In this document: positions 26,636 to 36,253 of the stretch, piece by piece
Position numbering within the stretch: position 1 is the stretch's first letter
Layout: the number at the start of each line of letters is the position of its first letter
NCBI RefSeq assembly: GCF_964036645.1
Contig: NZ_OZ038525.1
Coordinates: 1,721,501 to 1,785,500, forward strand
Length of the DNA: 64,000 bases
Source: Tenacibaculum sp. 190524A02b
Lineage (GTDB): Bacteria; Bacteroidota; Bacteroidia; Flavobacteriales; Flavobacteriaceae
Direction of reading: 5' to 3'
Notes under the pieces: generated by a model
Told to the model about the DNA's origin: nothing
The model's input: the letters and a program-made list of their open reading frames with translations, nothing else
Databases searched by the model: none
Position numbers and translations under genes: made by a program

Positions 26636-28153
26636 ATGAAAGAATTACATGCTATTATTTCTTCTTTATCTACTGAAGAACAACAACAATTCATCTATTT
26701 TTTAGAAAAGAGAAATAAACGAAAGCATGCTAAAAACATTGATTTATTTAAACTTGCTTTAAAAGGAGAAACCGATACTCACTTTATTTGCAATCATTTA
26801 TATGGCAAACTTAATAAAGCTGCTTTTTATGTATTGAAACAACGGTTATATGAATCATTAATAGATTTTGTTGCTTCGTATAAATTACAAGGAGAAAATT
26901 CTATTGACATGCAAATTGTAAAATACCTTCTTGCAGCAAGAGATTTTTTACTACACAAAAATTATAAAATTGCCTACAAAGTACTAGACAAAGCTGAAAA
27001 GTTAGCTATAGAATATCAATTATTTACTATTCTTAGTGAAATATACCATACAAAAATACAGTATGCTTATGCCTTACCTTCTATCAATTTAAAAGAAGTT
27101 ATTTCCGCTTTTAAAGCCAATCAGAAAAATCACTTTTTAGAAGAAGAACTCAATATTGTATATGCTAAAATAAAGCATACTTTAAAGAATATTCAACAAT
27201 CAAAAACTTCCATTACTATTGATTTTAATGAAATTATAAATACTATTTTTACTGAGCACGACATTAATATAGATAATGCTTTATCTTTTAAGTCGCTCTA
27301 TCAATTAGTTTCTATTTTTAACATCTCTGCTTTTGTAAGCAAAAATTACTTGACTTTTGAATCTTTTTTAATTGAAACATACAAAATACTTAAAAATAAA
27401 AAGGAGAAAGACAAACAGTTATTTTATCATATTCGTGTATTATTTTTAATTGCCAATACTTTATTTCGAAATAAAAAATTTAAAGAATCTACTGCGTATT
27501 TACAACTTATGTACTCATACATGGAAACTGGGAAAAAGAAATATTATTCCAACTTTAAATTACCCTATAACTTATTATTGGCTTTAAACTTGAATTACAC
27601 CAATCAACAACAGGAGGCTATTAGCCTTTTAGAACGTAATATTGAAAAAAAACATTCAGATATTAAAACTTTATTAGATGCCCAATTAAGTTTAATTATG
27701 TTCTACTTTCAAGCTAACGAACTAAAAAAAGCTAAACAATTACATACTTCTTTTTATCATTCAGATAATTGGTATATTGAAAAAAATGGTATTGAATGGA
27801 CTATTAAAAAGAACTTAATTGAAATTTTATTACAACTTGAACTTCAAAACATTGACTTATTTGAGTCAAGATTATTAAGTTTTAAACGAAAATATTACGA
27901 ATATTTACAAAGTATAAAAGAAACTAGAGTAATTACCTACTTGAGCTTGGTAGAACTATATTATAAAAACCCTCAAATAGTTACCTCTAAATATTTTTAT
28001 AAAAAAGTAGAAAACTCTTTTGATTTTATTGGTGCAAAACAAGAAGATATTTTTGTAATGAGTTTTTATGCTTGGTTAAAAGGCAAAATGATTCAAAAAC
28101 CAATTTTTAAAGTTACGTTGGATTTAATTAAAGAAGCACAAAATAATTTTTAA
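26636..28153 (+). CDS. Conserved helical-repeat (TPR-like) protein of unknown function
   Basis: A 505-residue soluble protein without signal peptide. It is almost wholly alpha-helical by composition, with repeated A/L/Y patterns such as YKIAYKVLDKAEKLAIEY and FKESTAYLQLMYSYME that suggest TPR-like helix pairs. The N-terminus (ELHAIISSLSTEEQQQFIYFLEKRNKRK) looks like a short helical recognition domain. I do not recognise a named family, though proteins of this layout are common in Flavobacteriaceae. A scaffold or regulatory role is only a guess. The stop codon lies inside the stem of the shared terminator at 28151. Confidence 0.7.
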   Translation: MKELHAIISSLSTEEQQQFIYFLEKRNKRKHAKNIDLFKLALKGETDTHFICNHLYGKLNKAAFYVLKQRLYESLIDFVASYKLQGENSIDMQIVKYLLAARDFLLHKNYKIAYKVLDKAEKLAIEYQLFTILSEIYHTKIQYAYALPSINLKEVISAFKANQKNHFLEEELNIVYAKIKHTLKNIQQSKTSITIDFNEIINTIFTEHDINIDNALSFKSLYQLVSIFNISAFVSKNYLTFESFLIETYKILKNKKEKDKQLFYHIRVLFLIANTLFRNKKFKESTAYLQLMYSYMETGKKKYYSNFKLPYNLLLALNLNYTNQQQEAISLLERNIEKKHSDIKTLLDAQLSLIMFYFQANELKKAKQLHTSFYHSDNWYIEKNGIEWTIKKNLIEILLQLELQNIDLFESRLLSFKRKYYEYLQSIKETRVITYLSLVELYYKNPQIVTSKYFYKKVENSFDFIGAKQEDIFVMSFYAWLKGKMIQKPIFKVTLDLIKEAQNNF

Positions 28154-28186
28154 ATACAACGGAAAATTGTAAATCCGTTGTATTTA
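28151..28186. terminator. Bidirectional terminator between convergent genes
   Basis: A perfect 13-pair stem, TAAATACAACGGA (28151-28163) with TCCGTTGTATTTA (28174-28186), loop of 10. It ends the helical-repeat gene, whose stop TAA forms the first bases of the stem, and the opposing DJ-1 gene. The T runs are short. Confidence 0.75.
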
Positions 28187-28195
28187 AATCTATTC

Positions 28196-28870
28196 TTATA
28201 ATTTAGCCAATAATTTCTCCGCTACTAATTCTGAGGATGCAGGATTTTGCCCTGTAATTAAATGTCCGTCTTCTATTGCATACGGGTGCCAATCTGCTTC
28301 TTTACTGTAAACTCCACCATTTTCTTGTAACATATCTTCTACTAAAAAGGGCACTATTTCTGTTAATTGTACTGCTTCTTCTTCGGTATTTGAAAAGCCA
28401 GTAACTTTTTTATTCTTTACTAAAGAAGCGTCTTTATATTTTGTGTGCTTGAAAACCGCGGGGGCATGACATACTGCCGCCACTGGTTTATTATTTGAAT
28501 AAAAGGCCTCAATTAAAGCTATTGAATTTTTATCTTCCGCTAAATCCCATAAAGGACCATGACCTCCTGGATAGAAAATAGCATCATAATCAACTTCTTT
28601 TATTTCCTGTAAAGGAATTGTTTTTGCCAAAACATCTTGCGTTTCTTTATCTTCATTGAATCGGATGGTAGCTGGTGTTTGGAAATCAGTCTCATTACTT
28701 TTTGGATCAATTGGTGGTTGTCCTCCTTTTGGTGAAGCCAAAGTTACCTCAACACCATTATCTTTTAATAAATAATAAGGCGCTGCAAATTCTTCTATCC
28801 AAAATCCTGTTTTGTATCCTGTTTCTCCTAAATCTTCGTGACTGGTTAGTACAAATATTACTTTTTTCAT
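28196..28870 (-). CDS. DJ-1/PfpI (Hsp31-like) family protein
   Basis: A 224-residue protein of the class I glutamine-amidotransferase-like fold. The nucleophile-elbow Cys is in AAVCHAPAVF, preceded by YDAIFYPGGHGPLWDL, and an acidic residue lies in GFWIEEFAAPYYLL near the N-terminus. This Cys-His-Glu/Asp arrangement is typical of the Hsp31/DJ-1 subgroup, which acts as glyoxalase III, deglycase or chaperone; the activity here is not decided by sequence. Length is usual for this subgroup. It is convergent with the helical-repeat gene and separated by 105 bases from the next minus-strand operon. Confidence 0.85.
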   Translation of the reverse strand: MKKVIFVLTSHEDLGETGYKTGFWIEEFAAPYYLLKDNGVEVTLASPKGGQPPIDPKSNETDFQTPATIRFNEDKETQDVLAKTIPLQEIKEVDYDAIFYPGGHGPLWDLAEDKNSIALIEAFYSNNKPVAAVCHAPAVFKHTKYKDASLVKNKKVTGFSNTEEEAVQLTEIVPFLVEDMLQENGGVYSKEADWHPYAIEDGHLITGQNPASSELVAEKLLAKL

Positions 28871-28880
28871 CGGTTAACTG

Positions 28881-28907
28881 TTTTAAAAAATCAGACAATA
28901 TCTCTGA
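28881..28907 (-). terminator. Weak terminator after the Rossmann-protein gene
   Basis: TCAGA (28891-28895) pairs with TCTGA (28903-28907) around a 7-base loop, followed on the minus strand by six T. The short stem makes this a weak candidate, about 69 bases past the stop codon. Confidence 0.35.
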
Positions 28908-28975
28908 CTTTATTTACCACAAAATTACCAGATGATTCGCACTTAAAAATTGATGTATGGTAATTAATATTACTT

Positions 28976-29641
28976 CTATTCTAGTTTTTTCTCTGCAATT
29001 TGTTTTATTTCATCAGATAGTATTATATGTTGCTTAGGTAGGTATTTTACTATATTCTGCATAGATTTAGCTATAGTTTCAGCCTTAATACTTCTATATT
29101 TTCTTAAACTTCCTATTAAAAATGGGTTGATTAAAGTTGCGAAGAAATTTCCCATATCTTCTCCCAATCTAAACTCAGTTCGTTTACCTTTTATTAAGGA
29201 AGGACGCAGTATATATGTATTTTCTATTTGCTGCTTTAAAACTGCCTTTTCCATTTCTCCTTTCGTTTTATTATAAAAAATAGTACTCTTGCTATTAGCT
29301 CCCATAGCTGAAATTACCACAAAAGTTTTAATCCCGTTTTCTTTTGCTAAAATAGCTGCCTTTTTAGGAATTCCATAATCAATGGTTTTATACGTTTCTT
29401 TATCTTTTGTTTTTTTGGCTGTGGTACCAATACAACAAAAAACCTCATCAGCTGTAAAATCTTTTTTAAAGGTTTGAAGGTTTATAATATCTCCAATAAA
29501 TTCTTTTAGTTTGGATGATTGTATTCCTGTAGTTCTTCGTCCAAATACTTTTATTAGTTTATAACTATCATCTTTCAATAGTTTTTCTAACAGTAAACCT
29601 CCTGTTAAACCTGTAGCTCCTATAATAATAGCAGTTTTCAT
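28976..29641 (-). CDS. NAD(P)-binding Rossmann protein (atypical SDR)
   Basis: A 221-residue protein opening with IIIGATGLTGGLLLEKLL, the GxxGxxG dinucleotide-binding turn. FGRRT lies at the end of the second strand (phosphate or NADP contact), and FVVISAMGAN followed by YNKTKGEMEKAV gives an S...YxxxK pattern. It resembles the HTATIP2/NAD(P)H-binding (NmrA-like) group of atypical short-chain dehydrogenases. Substrate is unknown. It is the last gene of a three-gene run after the Crp-type regulator, 13 bases away. Confidence 0.75.
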   Translation of the reverse strand: MKTAIIIGATGLTGGLLLEKLLKDDSYKLIKVFGRRTTGIQSSKLKEFIGDIINLQTFKKDFTADEVFCCIGTTAKKTKDKETYKTIDYGIPKKAAILAKENGIKTFVVISAMGANSKSTIFYNKTKGEMEKAVLKQQIENTYILRPSLIKGKRTEFRLGEDMGNFFATLINPFLIGSLRKYRSIKAETIAKSMQNIVKYLPKQHIILSDEIKQIAEKKLE

Positions 29642-29654
29642 ATACTTATATTAA

Positions 29655-30233
29655 TTACTTATCTTTCGCTATTTCTTTACGGATTCTACTTAAACTTTCT
29701 GTAGTTATTCCTAAGTAAGAGGCAATGTGATAATTTTTTACGTGTTTCTCTATATTGGGATACGTTTTTGTAAAACTTAAATAGCGTTCTTTTGCCGTTT
29801 GTGATAAATTAGCTAAAATTCGTTTTTCAAACCTTACAATAGATTTTTCTATTTTCTTTCTAAAAAAGCTTTCTATTTGCGGATAATTAGCATATATATT
29901 TTCAATATCTTTTTTAGCTATTTTTAATAATGTGGCTTCCTCAATACACTCAATAGTTAATACCGATTTCTCTTTTGAAAAATAGCCTATATAATCACTA
30001 ATCCACCAATCAGAAATTGCAAATTGAATGGTATGCTCTTTTCCTTTATCATCAATAAAAAAAGCCCTCAAACATCCTTTTATTACGTAATACTGATGTT
30101 GAACTTGTTCACCACTTCTCAATATAGTAGCTCCTTTTTTATAATTAACTTCTAAAAAACTTTCTTGTATATCAGAAAGAGTTTCTTCTGTTAAAGGTAA
30201 TTCTTTAAAAATTGAAACAATTGTATTTTTCAT
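29655..30233 (-). CDS. Crp/Fnr-family transcriptional regulator
   Basis: A 192-residue protein. A cyclic-nucleotide-binding-like beta barrel (about 20-115: GATILRSGEQVQHQYYVIKGCLRAFF) is followed by a helix-turn-helix at about 160-190 (YHIASYLGITTESLSRIRKEI). It lacks the four Fnr-type cysteines and an obvious cAMP pocket arginine-serine pair, as is usual for the many flavobacterial Crp-like proteins with unknown ligand. Its start codon directly abuts the methyltransferase stop codon (no spacer), so they are translated from one message. Confidence 0.85.
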   Translation of the reverse strand: MKNTIVSIFKELPLTEETLSDIQESFLEVNYKKGATILRSGEQVQHQYYVIKGCLRAFFIDDKGKEHTIQFAISDWWISDYIGYFSKEKSVLTIECIEEATLLKIAKKDIENIYANYPQIESFFRKKIEKSIVRFEKRILANLSQTAKERYLSFTKTYPNIEKHVKNYHIASYLGITTESLSRIRKEIAKDK

Positions 30234-31388
30234 TTAGAGCAAACTTTCTAAATAATGTTCCTCTATGGCAAAAGATTTTTTTACCTCTTGAATTTTTTCT
30301 TCAATCTTATTAGCATCTACTTTTTTAGATGATTTTGAACCAATCAACATCACATTTTTACGGGTATGTTCATTACTAATAAACTCGAAAACTTTGGTAT
30401 TATAATTGTTTTTTTCAAGAATTAACGCTCTAATGGTATCTGTTACCATTTCAAATTGACGCTCTTTAAATATTCCATATTTTAAAATAGGACTTTCTTG
30501 TTCTTTTCCTTTTACTTGCTGACGAATTTGTTTGTGACAACAAGGCGCACAAATAATTAATTCCGCATTGGCCACTAAACCTTTATAAATAGCATCATCA
30601 GTAGCCGTATCACAAGCATGTAAGGCTATCAAAATATCTATTTTATCGTTCGCATATTCTTGAATTGGTTTTGCTACAAATTGTAAATCTGTAAATTCAC
30701 ATTTTTTTGCAATGTCATTACAATAATTTACTAAGCTTTCACGTAATTCTATCCCAGTTACAGTAACTTTATATTCTTTTTTATTTACCAGATAATCATA
30801 TAAAGCAAAAGTAAGATATCCTTTACCTGACCCCATATCTACAATATTTACATGTTTTGGGAGCTTTACTGTTTTTAATTGCGCTTCTATTATTTCAAGA
30901 TACTTATTTATCTGTCTGTATTTATCTGCCATTTTAGGAATAACCTTATCTTGTTTATCCGTGATTCCTAAATAGTACAGATACTTACTATTTTCTACTC
31001 TTTTTATCTTTTGTTTATCGTGTGCTTCTGGTAGTTTATTTTTAAAACTTGGGTTGGTTGTTTTATAACTAACTTTTTTCTTTTTAGAAATAAATGTCAA
31101 AAAATCATTCTCTAAAGTAAATAATGTAGCTGCTCTAAAGTTTTCACTTAATAGATTTTCAATTTGCTCTAAACTTTCTATAAACGAGAAGTTTTTAGCC
31201 TGATCGTTAGTTGTATACCTGTATAAAAACTGAAAACATTTTTCTCCTTTTAATGTTATTTGGCGTACATATACATTGGCTAACTCCTCACTTTTGCGTA
31301 CTGGTTTACTCAATGTTAGTTTTACAAAGTTATCTGCTTCTATACTTTTTTCAAATTCTTTAAAAAGTGATTCTAATGCTTCTTTCAT
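30234..31388 (-). CDS. SAM-dependent methyltransferase (Methyltransf_32-like)
   Basis: A 384-residue protein. The N-terminal third (about 1-150) has mixed alpha/beta character; the C-terminal part carries a class I methyltransferase core with motif I VDMGSGKGYLTFALYDYL (about 185-202), an acidic motif II region (VTGIELRE) and a motif IV-like segment IDILIALHACDTATDDAI. The CAPCCHKQIR stretch after it is characteristic of the PF13679-type proteins found across eukaryotes and bacteria. Its substrate (RNA or protein) is not determined. It is the first gene of a three-gene operon with the Crp-type regulator and Rossmann protein. Confidence 0.8.
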   Translation of the reverse strand: MKEALESLFKEFEKSIEADNFVKLTLSKPVRKSEELANVYVRQITLKGEKCFQFLYRYTTNDQAKNFSFIESLEQIENLLSENFRAATLFTLENDFLTFISKKKKVSYKTTNPSFKNKLPEAHDKQKIKRVENSKYLYYLGITDKQDKVIPKMADKYRQINKYLEIIEAQLKTVKLPKHVNIVDMGSGKGYLTFALYDYLVNKKEYKVTVTGIELRESLVNYCNDIAKKCEFTDLQFVAKPIQEYANDKIDILIALHACDTATDDAIYKGLVANAELIICAPCCHKQIRQQVKGKEQESPILKYGIFKERQFEMVTDTIRALILEKNNYNTKVFEFISNEHTRKNVMLIGSKSSKKVDANKIEEKIQEVKKSFAIEEHYLESLL

Positions 31389-31505
31389 TCTGCAAAAATA
31401 GTGAATCTAACTAGTTACCTATAGCTTTTATAAGTTGTATCACTGTTTTTTAAATTTAAAGCTTTCAAATTATATTATCATCAACTTGTTAATGATTCTT
31501 AAACT

Positions 31506-31910
31506 TTATTCTTTTTTAATTTTTTGAAGAACTAGCTTGTCTGATTTTAATGCTACTATTTTATAAACTTTCCCTTTATGATCTATAGGTTTATTTGTTG
31601 TTATAATCCATTCTTTTGTATTTAAAGCCCATTTTCCTTTATAATTATGTGTTCTCAACTTAGTATCATTTCCACAAGGTGCTGAATATCTATTATGAAA
31701 TTCTCCATTTTTTAGTAGCTCAATACTTGATCCATATTCGTGTTCTTTTGTTGTTCTCTTTTCAAAAATCAAGTTATTATTTCCTTGAATATTTTTTGAA
31801 TACCACTGTCCTATTAAATGATCTGAATTAAACTTCGTTGATTTGCTTTGTCCATAAACTACCTGTTGGCTTATTATTATAGCTATTATCAATAAAACTG
31901 TGTTTTTCAT
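31506..31910 (-). CDS. Small secreted lipocalin-like protein
   Basis: A 134-residue protein with a signal peptide (1-20, ending QQVVYGQ). After it comes HLIGQWYSKN, the G-x-W opening of lipocalin-like domains, then alternating strands (ELLKNGEFHNRY, YKGKWALNTKEWIIT, YKIVALKSDKLVLQKI) that fit a small beta barrel. Ligand and role are unknown. It lies alone between two 80-120-base spacers and its own promoter was not found. Confidence 0.6.
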   Translation of the reverse strand: MKNTVLLIIAIIISQQVVYGQSKSTKFNSDHLIGQWYSKNIQGNNNLIFEKRTTKEHEYGSSIELLKNGEFHNRYSAPCGNDTKLRTHNYKGKWALNTKEWIITTNKPIDHKGKVYKIVALKSDKLVLQKIKKE

Positions 31911-31988
31911 AAATACTATTTTTGTTTACTTTAATTACGACTAGATTATAACTAGAGTTGTTACAAATTATAATTCTTTTTTCATTTT

Positions 31989-32798
31989 CTAAAACTTTTT
32001 AGGAAAGCCTAATTTTGTTATAAAATCTTCGAAAACATCTATAAAACTATTCCCTATCATTGTAGAAAAGCAACTACTTATCCAAACAATTTCAGAACTA
32101 GAAAAGATGTAATCAAATTCGGTCATACCTAATGACACCTCTATTTCTTCTTCCCACCCAAAATCTCCTCCTCGAATTGTTGCCTTTTTTTTATCATAAT
32201 CCCCAATAAAGAAAAACTGTTCTCTATGCTCATTTTCATAATACCCTAAATACTTACCTTTTTTATCGATTTCAGGTATTCTCCCACTACTTTTTATATG
32301 ATTATTCTCTATAGTAAAAATATCTTCTCTCATTTCATTAATAAACTCTTGATAGTGTTTTCTTACCATAGTAACTAGACTATTAATATCTATAATTGAT
32401 AAGTTTTTATTATGAAAATACCCTTTAATTTTTTCTTTAGCGTTATTAGTAATATCATTATTAGTTATAAGCCATACTGTATCTAAAGAAATCTCTTTTT
32501 GCCCATTAAAAATCATTTTAGGCAAACGAAAAGATTCATTTATTTGACGTTCAATATTATCAATATTTGATTGCCTTATTTTTTTTATTTTGACAACTAT
32601 ACCTACATAAGTTTCTTTTAATAAAATTTCATCCTCTAAAACCAAAATAAAATCTGCTCCATATTCTCTATTTCCATGTGTATACTCAACATGTTTAACT
32701 CTAGGAATCTGTCTAAGAAAATTTTTTAAGAAAGGGTGAAAATCATTTACTTCATGAGTGTAAGACTCTATTTTTTCTTTTATCTTCTCAAATGTCAT
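31989..32798 (-). CDS. Mrr-like restriction-endonuclease-fold protein, atypical active site
   Basis: A 269-residue cytosolic protein. Residues about 20-110 resemble the Mrr/type IV PD-(D/E)xK fold: helix, then REYGADFIL (Asp of the core), then a strand YVGIVVKIKK carrying the Lys, then helices and DTVWLITNNDITNNAKEKI with a following INSLV. In active Mrr-type enzymes the second strand is usually (E/Q)xK; here it is VVK, so the acidic or amide residue is missing or supplied elsewhere. The C-terminal 110 residues (about 160-269) have no domain I recognise. It could be a nuclease relic, a structural homologue or a defence protein. It stands alone; no methylase or other defence gene is adjacent. 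Confidence 0.5.
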   Translation of the reverse strand: MTFEKIKEKIESYTHEVNDFHPFLKNFLRQIPRVKHVEYTHGNREYGADFILVLEDEILLKETYVGIVVKIKKIRQSNIDNIERQINESFRLPKMIFNGQKEISLDTVWLITNNDITNNAKEKIKGYFHNKNLSIIDINSLVTMVRKHYQEFINEMREDIFTIENNHIKSSGRIPEIDKKGKYLGYYENEHREQFFFIGDYDKKKATIRGGDFGWEEEIEVSLGMTEFDYIFSSSEIVWISSCFSTMIGNSFIDVFEDFITKLGFPKKF

Positions 32799-32935
32799 AT
32801 TAATCTATAATCATACGATTTTAATATAAGGTTGTATCAATATCTATTACCTCTATTGTCTATATACAAAACTAACAGATTTTTAATGAATTTAAAACTA
32901 TTAAAAACTTCTAAATTTCAAAGAATTAAAACAAA

Positions 32936-32972
32936 AAAATCGATAACAAGAGATATTCTCGTTATCGATTTT
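32936..32972 (-). terminator. Intrinsic terminator of the fasciclin lipoprotein gene
   Basis: AAAATCGATAAC with GTTATCGATTTT forms the outer stem (ends 32972), with an inner GAGA/TCTC stem around a TAT loop and a 2-base bulge. An A run at 32933-32939 gives the minus-strand T run. It starts 22 bases past the stop codon. Confidence 0.8.
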
Positions 32973-32993
32973 AAGGTAAAAACTGATATTAAA

Positions 32994-33962
32994 TTATACG
33001 CCTGGTAATAATACAGTATCAATTACATGTATTACACCATTGGTACCTTGTACATCAGTAGCCGAAATTGTTACGGTTTGTCCGCTTGAAGATTTTAATT
33101 TAGCTCCACTAGATAAATCTACCGTTACTTTACCACTACCTAGCATGGTGATTTCTTGCTCATCTTTTAACTGATCAGACTGTACATTTGCTGCATTTAC
33201 TACATGGTATTTTAATACGGCGTCTAGCGTAGCGATTGGAATATCCCCTAACGAATTCCAATCGGCATTACTATCAAGAAGGGCTTTAAAAGCGTCATTA
33301 GTTGGCGCAAAAACGGTGAAAGGTCCATCTCCTTTTAATACGGAAACAAAATCAGTTGTATGTCTAGAGTCTGTTAATGCGGCTACTAATGATGTAAAAC
33401 CAGCATTATTTAATGCTAATGTAACTACATTAGGCGATAGCATTACTTTATCAATAATATGAACTATACCATTGGTAGCTTCTACATCTACTTTTACTGG
33501 TTTAGAAGATCCATTAAACATAACACCTCCAGTAGTAGCAACTTGTAATGATAAATTTTCATCATTAGGTCCTACAGCTAGAGTATTTACATAACTATCT
33601 GATAATTCAGTAGATTTTACTTTAGAACCAAGTACATGAAATTTTAAAACATTTTTTAATACATCAGCAGGAATGTCATCTAAAGTTTTCCAATCCGCAT
33701 TAGAATCTAATAATTCTTGAAATGCAGCATTGGTAGGTGCAAAAACAGTAAAAGGACCGCTTCCTTTTAATACATCAACTAATCCTGCTTTTTGAACTGC
33801 TGCAACTAAGGTGCTTAAATCTGAAGTGGCAATTGCTAAATCAATAATATCCTTAGGTGGATCTATTACTGGCGTATCATCATCATCTGAACATGAAATG
33901 AACAAAGGTGCGATTAAGAACATGCTAACGGCTAAAAGAGTTTGAATTTTTTGGGTAAACAT
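32994..33962 (-). CDS. Lipoprotein with two fasciclin (FAS1) domains
   Basis: A 322-residue lipoprotein. The signal peptide ends in FISC followed by SDDDDTP, an acidic stretch after the lipidated Cys that is common in surface-exposed Bacteroidota lipoproteins. Two FAS1 domains follow (about 40-175 and 178-322). Each has the H1 motif GPFTVFAPTNxAF and the H2 motif ending V-H-x-I-D (GIVHIIDKVML and GVIHVIDTVLL). FAS1 domains mediate adhesion to proteins, glycans or cells. It is monocistronic with a terminator on each side. Confidence 0.92.
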   Translation of the reverse strand: MFTQKIQTLLAVSMFLIAPLFISCSDDDDTPVIDPPKDIIDLAIATSDLSTLVAAVQKAGLVDVLKGSGPFTVFAPTNAAFQELLDSNADWKTLDDIPADVLKNVLKFHVLGSKVKSTELSDSYVNTLAVGPNDENLSLQVATTGGVMFNGSSKPVKVDVEATNGIVHIIDKVMLSPNVVTLALNNAGFTSLVAALTDSRHTTDFVSVLKGDGPFTVFAPTNDAFKALLDSNADWNSLGDIPIATLDAVLKYHVVNAANVQSDQLKDEQEITMLGSGKVTVDLSSGAKLKSSSGQTVTISATDVQGTNGVIHVIDTVLLPGV

Positions 33963-34072
33963 TGTTAATAGTTTTTTGAGTTACTGCCTACTCTTTATTT
34001 TTAGTCTTTTTTCGGCTAACTTAGACTTTTGTTTATTATTTTAAAACAACTGTTAAACAAAGTAAAACAAGT

Positions 34073-34113
34073 CAAAAAATAACGTTTTTAACGATTTGAC
34101 ATTAAAAACGTTA
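34073..34113 (-). terminator. Terminator of the histidine operon
   Basis: A perfect 12-pair stem TAACGTTTTTAA (34080-34091) with TTAAAAACGTTA (34102-34113), loop of 10, followed on the minus strand by TTATTTTTTG. It lies about 61 bases past the hisIE stop codon. Confidence 0.75.
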
Positions 34114-34174
34114 CGCCGAAGTTATAAATTTTGTTCAACAAATACAAATTTTATTTAAACAAAATTATTTTCTA

Positions 34175-34759
34175 TTAGCTTCTTTCTTTTAAAATTGCTT
34201 CAATATCTGTAAGTGATACTCCTTTGGCTTTTAGCAAAATCAAGTAATGGTATAATAAATCTGCTGCTTCATTTTTAAACAAGTCTAAATTATCGTCTTT
34301 TGCTTCTATAACCACTTCTACAGCTTCCTCCCCTACTTTTTGAGCTACCTTATTAATCCCTCTTTTAAATAATTTATTAGTATATGATTCTTGAATATCA
34401 TTGTCTATTCTATCATGTATTGTTTTTTCTAAATCATATACAAAACCTTTAGCAGTTTCTTCTGCAAAACAAGAAGTTGTTCCTGTATGACAAGTTGGTC
34501 CTTTAGGTTCTGCCTTTATTAAAATAGTATCGTTATCACAGTCTATTTGTAATTCTTTTACAAATAAAAAGTTTCCAGATTCTTCACCTTTTGTCCATAA
34601 CCTGTTTTTACTTCTACTAAAAAAGGTTACTTTTTGTTCTTTTTGTGTTTTTAAAAAGGCTTCTTCATTCATATAGCCTAGCATTAGTACTTGTAATGTT
34701 GTAGCGTTTTGTACAACAACTGGTACTAAGCCATCTCCTTTAGTAAAATCTATTTTCAT
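34175..34759 (-). CDS. hisIE: Phosphoribosyl-AMP cyclohydrolase / phosphoribosyl-ATP pyrophosphatase
   Basis: A 194-residue bifunctional enzyme for steps 2 and 3 of histidine synthesis. HisI part about 1-105: [28 protein letters not shown], the metal site DCDNDTILI and the Cys-containing [11 protein letters not shown]. HisE part about 108-194: an alpha-helical MazG-like fold with [15 protein letters not shown] and [14 protein letters not shown]. The start ATG overlaps the hisF stop by four bases (ATGA), so translation is coupled. It is the last his gene; the operon terminator follows. Confidence 0.97.
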   Translation of the reverse strand: MKIDFTKGDGLVPVVVQNATTLQVLMLGYMNEEAFLKTQKEQKVTFFSRSKNRLWTKGEESGNFLFVKELQIDCDNDTILIKAEPKGPTCHTGTTSCFAEETAKGFVYDLEKTIHDRIDNDIQESYTNKLFKRGINKVAQKVGEEAVEVVIEAKDDNLDLFKNEAADLLYHYLILLKAKGVSLTDIEAILKERS

Positions 34760-35508
34760 CTTACAGGTATGTTTTTATTTTGTAAATATTTTTTTAATTG
34801 CGGCACTGGTATTTCTCCAAAATGAAAAATACTTGCTGCCAACCCTGCACTAGCTTCAGTTTTAGTAAATACATCGGCAAAATGCTCCTCTTTACCTGCT
34901 CCTCCAGAAGCAATTACAGGAATGTTTATAGATTTACTTACTTCTCCTGTTATATCTAGAGCAAATCCAGCTTTTGTTCCATCATTATTCATTGAAGTTA
35001 ATAAAATTTCTCCTGCGCCTAATTCTGTCACCTTTTTTGCCCAAGCTACTGTTTCTAACTCCGTTTCATGTGTGCCTCCTTTTGTAAACACTTTCCATTG
35101 GTTATTTACAAACTTAGTATCTATAGCTACTACCACAAACTGACTTCCAAACTGTTCTTTTAACTCAATTACTAATTGCGGATTTTTAACTGCCGAAGAA
35201 TTAATACTTATCTTATCTGCTCCTGCTTTAATTAATTTTGAAGCATCTTCAACAGAACTAATACCTCCTCCAACAGTAAATGGTATATTAATTTCTTTTG
35301 AAATTTTTTCAACCAATTCTATTAAGGTTTTTCTATTTTCTAGTGTTGCAGTAATATCTAAAAACACCAACTCATCAGCACCATGTTCTACATATTGTTT
35401 CGCTAACTCAATAGGATCACCTGCATCTTTTATATCAACAAAATTTACACCTTTTACAGTTCTTCCATTTTTAATATCTAAACAAGGAATGATTCTCTTT
35501 TTTAACAT
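34756..35508 (-). CDS. hisF: Imidazole glycerol phosphate synthase cyclase subunit
   Basis: A 250-residue (beta/alpha)8 barrel. It opens with [19 protein letters not shown]; the catalytic Asp is in CLDI and a second in AIDTKF; phosphate-binding loops include TVGGGI and IASGGAG. With HisH it makes IGP and AICAR from PRFAR and glutamine-derived ammonia. Its start overlaps the end of hisA by seven bases. Length is normal for the family. Confidence 0.98.
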   Translation of the reverse strand: MLKKRIIPCLDIKNGRTVKGVNFVDIKDAGDPIELAKQYVEHGADELVFLDITATLENRKTLIELVEKISKEINIPFTVGGGISSVEDASKLIKAGADKISINSSAVKNPQLVIELKEQFGSQFVVVAIDTKFVNNQWKVFTKGGTHETELETVAWAKKVTELGAGEILLTSMNNDGTKAGFALDITGEVSKSINIPVIASGGAGKEEHFADVFTKTEASAGLAASIFHFGEIPVPQLKKYLQNKNIPVR

Positions 35509-36215
35509 AACTCCTGTAATTCTTTTAGTGTAATATAACCTTCATAAATAGCTTTTCCTAAAATAGCTCCTTCACAACCAATTTCTTTTAGCCTTAATAA
35601 ATCTTCAATTTTAGAAACGCCACCACTCGCTATTAAGTTAACAGAACTTTTATTTAAAATTTCTAAGTATAAATCTACAGAAGCACCTTGTAACATACCA
35701 TCTTTAGCAACGTCAGTACAAATCGTATTTTTTACTCCAATCTCTTCGTATTCTTTAATAAAATCAATTACGTCAACTTCTGATGTTTCTAACCAACCAT
35801 GTGTTGCGATCTTTCTATTTTTACAATCTGCTCCTAAAATGATTTTATCGCTTCCATATTTAGTTAACCACCCAATAAAAACATCTGGGTTTTTAACAGC
35901 AATACTTCCACCTGTGATTTGTTTTGCTCCACTTTCAAAAGCTATACGTAGGTCTTCATCTGATTTTAAACCTCCTCCAAAATCAATATTTAAACTAGTT
36001 TTCGAGGCAATATTCTCTAAAATTTTATAATTTACAATATGTTGAGACTTAGCACCATCTAAATCTACTAAGTGTAAATATTGAATGCCATTATCTTCAA
36101 ACTCTTTAGCTACTTCTAAAGGATCTTCATTATATACTTTTTTAGTTGCGTAATCACCTTTTGTTAAGCGTACACATTTTCCGTCTATAATATCTATAGC
36201 TGGTATTATTCTCAT
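35502..36215 (-). CDS. hisA: ProFAR isomerase
   Basis: A 237-residue (beta/alpha)8 barrel homologous to His[18 protein letters not shown] holds the catalytic Asp; [30 protein letters not shown] and LIASGGVS are the expected strand-end motifs. It catalyses the Amadori isomerisation of ProFAR to PRFAR, step 4. It lies 38 bases after the four-helix-bundle gene and overlaps hisF. Confidence 0.97.
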   Translation of the reverse strand: MRIIPAIDIIDGKCVRLTKGDYATKKVYNEDPLEVAKEFEDNGIQYLHLVDLDGAKSQHIVNYKILENIASKTSLNIDFGGGLKSDEDLRIAFESGAKQITGGSIAVKNPDVFIGWLTKYGSDKIILGADCKNRKIATHGWLETSEVDVIDFIKEYEEIGVKNTICTDVAKDGMLQGASVDLYLEILNKSSVNLIASGGVSKIEDLLRLKEIGCEGAILGKAIYEGYITLKELQELC

Positions 36216-36253
36216 AATATATTTACTTTTTAAGCCGTAAAGAAAACCTAGTT

